The position numbers were made by a program, and so were the translations under genes. The notes beneath the pieces were generated by a model that saw nothing but the letters and a program-made list of their open reading frames with translations, was not told the origin of the DNA and searched no databases. Shown one piece after another: positions 15,239 through 20,661 of a stretch of DNA of 20,661 nucleotides (its first letter is position 1; the number at the start of each line of letters is the position of its first letter). This DNA is from Dehalococcoidia bacterium (GTDB lineage: Bacteria; Chloroflexota; Dehalococcoidia; JACVQG01; JAHKAY01), in the NCBI GenBank assembly GCA_030740315.1, contig JASLXN010000003.1, positions 2,007 to 22,667 of the forward strand, in the 5' to 3' direction.

Positions 15239-15285
15239 TTAACCAAGGGAATTTTGTCTTAACCAAAATCCTTCCCGGATTAACC
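15239..15285. repeat. Three TTAACC repeats with an embedded inverted repeat
   Basis: TTAACC occurs at 15239-15244, 15259-15264 and 15280-15285, which is 20 and 21 bases apart or about two helical turns. Between the first and third copies, GGGAATTTTG (15247-15256) pairs with CAAAA and TTCCC (15264-15276) with a 3-base bulge. A further dyad, GTTAC-G-GTAAC, lies at 15188-15198. The block occupies the gap between the aminotransferase and the ABC transporter and may be an operator array, a terminator or both. Confidence 0.4.
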
Positions 15286-15392
15286 GCCATACATCCAACC
15301 TTTGCCCTGTGGGGGTCCCTCACTGCCCGTGTAAGTCGCCTACTCCGCAACACCGGGTTATACTTAAGAGCAGCCGGCATGTTTTGACCGGC

Positions 15393-16388
15393 ATGATTAT
15401 GCCACCCATTATTCAGGTAGAGCACCTCACCAGAAGGTTTGGCGACCTCACGGCAGTAGACGATGTCAGCTTTGAAGTGGCCCAGGGGGAAGTGTACGGT
15501 TTCCTGGGCCCCAACGGGGCAGGGAAGAGCACCACCATCAACATCCTGTGCACCCTTCTGCGGCCCTCCGGGGGACATGCCCTCGTGTGTGGGCTGGACG
15601 TAGTCCATAGCCAGGATCAGGTGCGTCGGTGTATCGGCCTGGTCTTCCAAGATCCCAGTCTGGACGAGAGGATGAGCGCCTACGAGAACCTGGAGTTCCA
15701 CGCCATGGTCTACGGCGTCCTACGCGCGGAGCGCCGGCACCGCCTAGAGGAGGTGCTACGCATGGTGGGGCTATGGGAGAGGCAAAAAGATGTGGTAAGG
15801 AGGTTCTCCGGCGGCATGCGTCGCCGCCTGGAGATAGCACGGGGCTTGGTGCACCGCCCACGTATTCTGTTTCTGGATGAGCCTACCTTGGGCCTTGATC
15901 CCCAGACGCGCGTCCGCATCTGGGAGCACCTGCACTGGCTTTGCCGGGAGCAGGGGATGACCCTGTTCTTCACCACCCACTATATGGACGAAGCGGAGCA
16001 TGCTGACCGCATAGGTGTCATCGACCGGGGTCGCCTGGTGGCCCTGGACAGCCCCGATGCCCTCAAACAGTCCCTGGGTGGGGATATCATCGTACTGAGA
16101 ACGGCGGACAACGCCGCCGCCGCGCGGGAGATAGACCAGCTTTTTCACCTGACGGCCACGGGGGATGGGGACAGCCTGTTCTTAGAGGTAAGCCGCGGCA
16201 GTGAGCTAATCCCTACCATCAGCCGTTCACTGGATACCACAATACAAAGCATTACCCTGCGCCGTCCTACCCTTGACGATGTCTTCTTGCGCCTTACCGG
16301 AAGGGAACTCCGGGATGAAGAGGCCAGCGGTATGGAGACCATGCGGGCCTGGGCCCGGACACGGATGAGAAGGGAGGGCGGCCGTTGA
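15393..16388 (+). CDS. ABC-2 type transporter ATP-binding protein (DrrA-like)
   Basis: A 331-residue ABC ATPase of the drug/polymer exporter class. Walker A is GPNGAGKS (39-46), the Q-loop is VFQDPS, the signature is FSGGM (138-142), Walker B is ILFLDEPT (158-165), and FFTTHYMDEAEHADR carries the H-loop. The C-terminal extension after about residue 230, with TLDDVFLRLTGRE, is the DrrA-type tail. With the permease encoded next it should form an inner-membrane exporter; the cargo is unknown. ATG 15393 and ATG 15399 are both possible and neither has a strong ribosome site. The sequence CCGGCATG occurs twice just upstream (15374 and 15388). Its TGA overlaps the TTG start of the permease. Confidence 0.92.
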   Translation: MIMPPIIQVEHLTRRFGDLTAVDDVSFEVAQGEVYGFLGPNGAGKSTTINILCTLLRPSGGHALVCGLDVVHSQDQVRRCIGLVFQDPSLDERMSAYENLEFHAMVYGVLRAERRHRLEEVLRMVGLWERQKDVVRRFSGGMRRRLEIARGLVHRPRILFLDEPTLGLDPQTRVRIWEHLHWLCREQGMTLFFTTHYMDEAEHADRIGVIDRGRLVALDSPDALKQSLGGDIIVLRTADNAAAAREIDQLFHLTATGDGDSLFLEVSRGSELIPTISRSLDTTIQSITLRRPTLDDVFLRLTGRELRDEEASGMETMRAWARTRMRREGGR

Positions 16389-17167
16389 CCGCCGCACTGC
16401 GAGGCATTTATGCGATATGGTACCGTGAAGCGCTGAGGCTACGGCGGGACCGCCTGCGGTTGGTGGGCCACCTGCTGTCACCGTTGCTCTTCTTGCTGGT
16501 ATTTGGGGTGGGGTTGGGGCGAACCATCGGGGGCCTGACGCCCGGGCTGGATTTCATCAGCTTCCTGTTCCCTGGCATTGTGGGCATGTCCGTGCTTATG
16601 ACCGCATTCATGTCCGGTATCTCCGTGGTGTGGGAGCGTGAGATGGGGTTTTTAAAAGAGGTGCTTGTAGCCCCCATTCCCCGGGCCTCCCTGGTAATTG
16701 GCAAGATCCTGGGAGGGGCCACCGTAGCCCTGATACAGGGCATTATTATCCTGCTCCTGTCACCCATAGCCGGTATAGAGCTTACGCCGGGGGTGATATT
16801 GCGCCTGGTGCCCCTGATGCTGCTGCTGGCGGCCTCCCTAGGTGGGCTGGGGGTGCTTCTGGCATCCCGCATGTACTCCATGGAGGGCTTCCAGATGCTC
16901 ATGAACATCCTCGTCATGCCCATGGTGTTCCTCTCCGGGATATTCTTCCCGGTGCAGAACCTGCCCATATGGTTGGGGGTAATAGTTCGGATAAACCCGG
17001 TTACCTACGGGGTGGATGCCATCCGCCAAGTGATGTTAGGGGATGCGGCCCCCCAACTGCTCATGTTCGGCGAGCCCGTGAGTATCACCCAAGACATCCT
17101 GGCGGTGAGCACCTTTGGGGCGGCCATCGTCGTCTTGGGCATCTGGTCCTTCTCCCACCAGGATTAG
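16385..17167 (+). CDS. ABC-2 type transporter permease
   Basis: A 260-residue membrane protein with about six hydrophobic segments, beginning near residues 26-44, 56-76, 104-126, 136-160, 170-196 and 230-254. The ABC2_membrane pattern is seen in LLFLLVFGVGLG, FPGIVGMSVLMTAFMSG, ERE-GFLKEVLVAPIPR and the late FLSGIFFPVQNLPIWL, followed by INPVTYGVDAIRQVML. It pairs with the ATPase upstream to make an exporter of DrrB type. The start is TTG at 16385, overlapping the ATPase stop (TTGA) with GGGAGG 7 bases upstream, so the two are translationally coupled. It is slightly short but complete. Confidence 0.9.
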   Translation: MTAALRGIYAIWYREALRLRRDRLRLVGHLLSPLLFLLVFGVGLGRTIGGLTPGLDFISFLFPGIVGMSVLMTAFMSGISVVWEREMGFLKEVLVAPIPRASLVIGKILGGATVALIQGIIILLLSPIAGIELTPGVILRLVPLMLLLAASLGGLGVLLASRMYSMEGFQMLMNILVMPMVFLSGIFFPVQNLPIWLGVIVRINPVTYGVDAIRQVMLGDAAPQLLMFGEPVSITQDILAVSTFGAAIVVLGIWSFSHQD

Positions 17168-17352
17168 GAACTTATGACCTGTCCCACAATCTCACCATCC
17201 TGAGCAGCAACGGGCAGCGTTATTCAGATACAGCGGTCTAGAAGTGTTTCAATAGTCTCAGATTCATTATTGCTGGTCAAACGCCGAAAGAATGAGGAAT
17301 CGGAATACGGTAACCCAGAGAACTATGCTGGCGAACCTGAATGCCTTTTCGC

Positions 17353-17916
17353 TCAGCCTTTTACCAGGGAGAGGAATTCGGCGCGGGTGGCGGCCCGGTT
17401 GCGAAAGAGGCCCCGGGTGGCCGAGGTGATGATGTTGCTTCCCGGCTTCTTTATGCCACGCATGGTCATACACAGGTGCTCCGCCTCTATCACCACGGCC
17501 ACGCCGTCCGGTTGGATAGCCTCCGTAATAGTGTCGGCAATCTGCCGGGTTAGCCGCTCCTGAAGCTGGGGGCGGCGGGCCAGGATTTCCACCACCCTGG
17601 CCAACTTGCTGGCCCCCACGACCCTGCCGTTATTGTTGGGGATATAGCCTAGGTGGGCGTTGCCGAAGAAGGGCAGCAGGTGGTGCTCGCACATGGAGTA
17701 GAAGGGGATGTCACGGAAGACCACCATCTCCCGGTGTCCTTCCTCAAAGCCCACGGCCAGCACCTCCCTGGGGTCCTGGTCCATGCCGCTGAAAAGCTCG
17801 GCATACATATCGGCCACCCGCCGGGGGGTTTCCCGCAGCCCTTCCCGCTGCCGGTCCTCACCAATGGCGTCAATCATCTTCCCCACTATCCGCTCTATCG
17901 CCTGGCGGTCAATCAA
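17353..17916 (-). CDS. folE: GTP cyclohydrolase I
   Basis: A 187-residue GTP cyclohydrolase I, which converts GTP to dihydroneopterin triphosphate, the first step of folate (and other pterin) synthesis. Zinc ligands are Cys76 and His79 in [12 protein letters not shown] and Cys149 in [37 protein letters not shown] and [11 protein letters not shown] are also diagnostic, written here as segments: [13 protein letters not shown] and [10 protein letters not shown]. The TTG at 17916 is chosen because GGAGG lies 5 bases upstream and the codon overlaps the TGA of the preceding flavin reductase frame (TTGA). A GTG at 17937 in the same frame has no ribosome site. Translation may depend on ribosomes finishing the upstream frame, which is interrupted by a TAG. 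Confidence 0.95.
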   Translation of the reverse strand: MIDRQAIERIVGKMIDAIGEDRQREGLRETPRRVADMYAELFSGMDQDPREVLAVGFEEGHREMVVFRDIPFYSMCEHHLLPFFGNAHLGYIPNNNGRVVGASKLARVVEILARRPQLQERLTRQIADTITEAIQPDGVAVVIEAEHLCMTMRGIKKPGSNIITSATRGLFRNRAATRAEFLSLVKG

Positions 17917-18521
17917 CGATACCTCCGGGCGTGGCACGGCTCAGAGGAGGCTTTATAAGTCTGGCGGCCTAGGCGGCGCTGGCTGCTGCGGTCGGCTGAA
18001 AAGTAGGTGTCCCCGCCTAAATAGAGGGCGGGCAGTACATTTTTCAGGTTCAGCATCTCTTGGGAGTTAAAAGCCTTGGGGCTGGAATGCACCGCCACCA
18101 CCTCTCCGACGAACAGTGTGTGGTCCCCATAGCTGCGGTGGTCCATCACGCGGCATTCGTAGGAGGCGTAGGCGTCTGTTAGCAGAGGGGCGGAGATTAT
18201 TGTGGGCGGCTCCCGTTTGATATTGAAAGTGGAGAACTTGTCCACATCGTCGTCCTTGGACACACCCACTTGGGCTATCACCTACGCCTGGCCCACAGGC
18301 ATGAAGTTGACGCCGAACTCCCGGCTTTCCATAATCAGCCGGTAAGTCAGGCGGTGTGGGGAGATGGCCACCCCATACAGCGGTGGGGAGTAAGAGATGG
18401 GGGCGTGCCATACAGCGGTCATAGCGTTCTCTTTGTCTTTGCTCTGGGTGGTCACTACCACCGCCTGGTGAGGATAGTGGTGGAAAAAGCGCCCCACTTC
18501 ATGCGTTACAGTCTTGTCCAT
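17913..18521 (-). pseudogene. Flavin reductase-like FMN-binding protein interrupted by in-frame TAG
   Basis: One continuous frame of 202 codons has a single TAG at codon 80 (18282-18284). It reads as a flavin reductase-like split barrel (PF01613 type): HYPHQAVVVTTQSKDKENAM, TAVWHAPISYSPPLYGVAIS and REFGVNFMP before the stop, then VSKDDDVDKFSTFN, CRVMDHRSYGDHTLFVGEVV and LYLGGDTYFS after it. Members bind FMN and often reduce flavin or transfer electrons in small redox chains. A GAG to TAG change is the simplest explanation. The ATG at 18521 overlaps the end of thrC by 16 bases, and the frame ends overlapping the folE start. The C-terminal half could be re-initiated at the GTG at 18281, directly after the stop, but would lack half of the barrel. 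Confidence 0.85.
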
Positions 18522-19582
18522 GAGCTACCTCCAAGTGTCCCTATGATAGCTTTTTCTATTTGCTCCAGGTCTGGTGGGATAACTGTGGGTTCTGGGGCCT
18601 GGCTCATGGCTGTATCAGGGTCCTTCAGCCCCGTGCCGGTGATGACACACACTATCTGCTTGCCAGCCACGCTTAGCCCTTGCCGGGTTGATTTTAATAG
18701 GCCGGCGACCGATGCCGCTGAGGCGGGTTCACAAAATATACCCTCAGCACTGGCCAGTAGCCGGTATGCCTCCAGAATCTCATCATCGCTGACAGCACCC
18801 ACACCGCCCCCGGACTCGTTACCGGCCGCCACCGCGCCCTGCCAGAGGGCCGGATTGCCGATGCGGATGGCGGAGGCCACGGTGTGGGGGTCGGCAACCG
18901 GTTCACCTCGCACTATCGGGGCGGAGCCCTCAGCCTGAAAACCCATCATCCGGGGAGTACGGCTTGATTTCTCCCTGCCGTGGAACTCCTGAAAGCCCCG
19001 CCAGTAAGCGGTGATATTACCGGCATTACCCACGGGGATAAACAGGTAGTCCGGTGCATCCCCCAGCGCCTCAATCACCTCAAAAGCGGCGGTCTTCTGA
19101 CCTTCAAGGCGGTAGGGGTTGAGAGAGTTTACTAGGGTGAAGGGGTGCCTATCGGATAGGCCCCTGGCAACCTCCAGAGACTGGTCAAAGCTACCCTCTA
19201 TGGCGATTACCTGGGCGCCGCAGACAAGGGCTTGGGCCAGTTTCCCCAGTGCGATGCGCCCCTGTGGCACCAGTACGATTACCCTTAGTCCACAGCGGGC
19301 ACCGAAAGCCGCTGCTGAAGCGCTGGTGTTGCCCGTAGAGGCACAGATAATGGCTTGGCTACCTGCCTCCACAGCCTTGGCCACCGCCACCACCATGCCG
19401 CGGTCCTTGAATGAGCCAGTGGGGTTGCACCCCTCCATCTTGAAATACACCTCCCCACCCGTCTCACGCTCAATTTGCCTGGAGCGCACCAGGGGGGTCT
19501 CCCCTTCCCCTAGGGTAATACGGGGGGTGACCGGGGTAAGAGGCAGGAACTCAGCATATTGTGTCAGCACGCCCCGTCCCAC
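18506..19582 (-). CDS. thrC: Threonine synthase
   Basis: A 358-residue PLP enzyme converting O-phosphohomoserine to threonine. The PLP lysine is Lys59 in NPTGSFKDRGM. Other marks are GEGETPLV (25-32), CASTGNTSASAAAFGARCGL, VNSLNPYRLEGQKT, PVGNAGNITAYWRGF and GVGAVSDDEI, with the late CVITGTGLKDPDT. The length fits the short bacterial type without the long N-terminal domain. The start is GTG at 19582, one base after the homoserine dehydrogenase stop, with GGAGG 6 bases upstream inside that gene. It works in series with the enzyme encoded just upstream, with homoserine kinase presumably elsewhere. Confidence 0.95.
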   Translation of the reverse strand: MGRGVLTQYAEFLPLTPVTPRITLGEGETPLVRSRQIERETGGEVYFKMEGCNPTGSFKDRGMVVAVAKAVEAGSQAIICASTGNTSASAAAFGARCGLRVIVLVPQGRIALGKLAQALVCGAQVIAIEGSFDQSLEVARGLSDRHPFTLVNSLNPYRLEGQKTAAFEVIEALGDAPDYLFIPVGNAGNITAYWRGFQEFHGREKSSRTPRMMGFQAEGSAPIVRGEPVADPHTVASAIRIGNPALWQGAVAAGNESGGGVGAVSDDEILEAYRLLASAEGIFCEPASAASVAGLLKSTRQGLSVAGKQIVCVITGTGLKDPDTAMSQAPEPTVIPPDLEQIEKAIIGTLGGSSWTRL

Positions 19583-19583
19583 C

Positions 19584-20661
19584 TCAGGCCTCCACCCGGA
19601 GGAAGCTGGCTATCTCCGTCACCGCCCCCAACTCCTGCGTCTTCCACAGCGCCTGCTGCACCGATTCCTCCAGTGCGGGATGGGTCATCAGCACCAACTC
19701 GGCGGTGCCGGCGGCCTGGTGGGCCTCCATCTGTATAACAGAGGCGATGCTGATGGATAGGTCACCCAGGACCCGTGAAATCTGCGCCAGCACACCCGGG
19801 CTGTCAGCCACCACCATGCGCAAATAGTAGCGGGCAGTCAGCTGAGATATGGGAGCGATATCCCGGCCTATATCCTGTGTGGGGCGGGGCACCGGGCCTA
19901 TGCCCTGGTATAGCCTGCGGGCGATGGCTAGTACATCCGCCAACACAGCGCTTGTGGTGGGGAGACTGCCTGCACCCAGGCCGTAAAAGATGACCTGGCC
20001 CACCAGGTCTCCCTCCACCTGTACCGCATTGTAGGCGCCACTCACCTTGGCCAGCAAAGACTCCTGAGGCACTAAGGCCGGGTGTACCCTCACCTCCACG
20101 GCACCATCCCGCTCTTTGGCGATGGCCAGGAGCTTGATGGCATAGCCCAGTTCCCCGGCATACCGGAAGTCGCGTCCTGTCAGCCGACGGATGCCCTCAC
20201 GGTATACATCCTCCGGCTTTACGCGAGTGTTGAACGCCAGGGTGGCCAGTATGGCCAGCTTGTAGGCGGCATCAACACCATCCACATCATCGCTGGGGTC
20301 AGCCTCGGCAAACCCCAGCTCCTGGGCTGCCGTTAAAGCGGCGTTGAACTCCAACCCTTCGGCCGCCATACGGGAAAGTATGTAGTTGGTGGTGCCGTTG
20401 ATGATGCCGTGGATCGCGATGACCTCATTGGCCACCAGGTCGCGGAGCAACGGCGCGATGATTGGGGTCCCGCCCGCGACGCTGGCCTCGAACAGCACGC
20501 GTACACCCTTCTCCCGAGCCAGGCGAAGAATGCGCTCGCCGTGTCGGGACATCACCTCCTTGTTGGCGGTGACGACGTGCTTCCCGCGCGAGATGCTCTT
20601 GAGAATGTAGTCTAGGGCAGGCTCTTCCCCGCCCATGACCTCGACGACGATATCCACATCG
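19584..20661 (-). CDS. hom: Homoserine dehydrogenase (partial, N-terminus outside the window)
   Basis: The frame is open to the window edge and encodes the last 359 residues of homoserine dehydrogenase, lacking about 70-80 residues of the NAD(P)-binding N-terminus. The enzyme reduces aspartate semialdehyde to homoserine for threonine, methionine and isoleucine synthesis. Catalytic-domain signatures are KHVVTANKEVMSRHG, FEASVAGGTPIIAPLL, IHGIINGTTNYILSRM and FAEADPSDDVDGVDAAYKL, the last given as FAEADPSDDVDG. A C-terminal ACT domain starts near YYLRMVVADSPGVLAQ and runs to the end, consistent with feedback control by threonine. It is the first visible gene of the hom-thrC-flavin reductase-folE run. 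Confidence 0.95.
   Translation of the reverse strand, partial: DVDIVVEVMGGEEPALDYILKSISRGKHVVTANKEVMSRHGERILRLAREKGVRVLFEASVAGGTPIIAPLLRDLVANEVIAIHGIINGTTNYILSRMAAEGLEFNAALTAAQELGFAEADPSDDVDGVDAAYKLAILATLAFNTRVKPEDVYREGIRRLTGRDFRYAGELGYAIKLLAIAKERDGAVEVRVHPALVPQESLLAKVSGAYNAVQVEGDLVGQVIFYGLGAGSLPTTSAVLADVLAIARRLYQGIGPVPRPTQDIGRDIAPISQLTARYYLRMVVADSPGVLAQISRVLGDLSISIASVIQMEAHQAAGTAELVLMTHPALEESVQQALWKTQELGAVTEIASFLRVEA

Noticed and set aside
17168..17352. Possible small gene or terminator between the permease and folE
   Set aside because: No frame with a start, ribosome site and plausible protein was found, and no convincing stem with a T-run was seen in this convergent gap.
18282..18284. TAG as a pyrrolysine or reassigned codon
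   Set aside because: Other genes here (MoaD-like and AOR) end at TAG and no pyl genes are visible. A point mutation or base-call error is simpler.

Overview
This 20.7 kb window is GC-rich bacterial chromosomal DNA with closely packed, short operons. The gene content fits a strict or microaerotolerant anaerobe: a probable tungsten-dependent aldehyde ferredoxin oxidoreductase (AOR) cluster, a flavodiiron protein, a rubrerythrin-like protein, a thioredoxin-reductase-like flavoprotein and a B12-dependent acyl-CoA mutase. Together with the style of the proteins and a dispersed-repeat-like hairpin, this suggests a Chloroflexota genome (Dehalococcoidia-like). That assignment is inferred from recollection of such genomes and was not tested by any search. 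No phage, IS element, CRISPR array, tRNA or rRNA was recognised.

Layout. 1-2735, minus strand: 3' to 5', an amidohydrolase (apparently starting at an ATT codon), the RNA ligase/phosphodiesterase ThpR, and a divergent methylmalonyl-CoA-mutase-like large subunit cut by the window edge. 2736-3328 holds a decayed MFS transporter N-terminus and two strong hairpins. 3329-5106, minus: a class V aminotransferase and a frameshifted Tag-like DNA glycosylase. 5253-7476, plus: a TrxB-like reductase, a ferritin-like/rubrerythrin protein and a PPOX-fold flavoprotein. 7556-8274, minus: a PIN-toxin/AbrB-antitoxin pair in which both genes are broken. 8434-8736, minus: a MoaD/ThiS-type sulfur carrier.

8983-14125, plus: the main functional block, a five-gene redox operon of 16-Cys polyferredoxin, FAD/NAD(P) oxidoreductase, AOR, FprA-type flavodiiron protein and a small glutaredoxin-like protein. 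The genes overlap or lie 11-15 bases apart. It could connect aldehyde oxidation to ferredoxin, pyridine nucleotide and O2 or NO reduction. The divergent MoaD-like gene is a plausible supplier of pterin cofactor sulfur. The AOR lacks the third cysteine of the usual CxxCxxxC cluster motif.

14198-17167, plus: a consensus-like promoter and a branched-chain aminotransferase, then an ABC-2 exporter pair (ATPase and permease). 17353-20661, minus: homoserine dehydrogenase (partial), threonine synthase, a flavin reductase interrupted by an in-frame TAG, and GTP cyclohydrolase I, all overlapping or abutting.

A recurring feature is that five otherwise recognisable genes carry a single nonsense codon or frameshift (MFS remnant, DNA glycosylase, antitoxin, PIN toxin, flavin reductase). 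This is either genuine local decay or consensus error in the assembly. Raw reads would decide between them.
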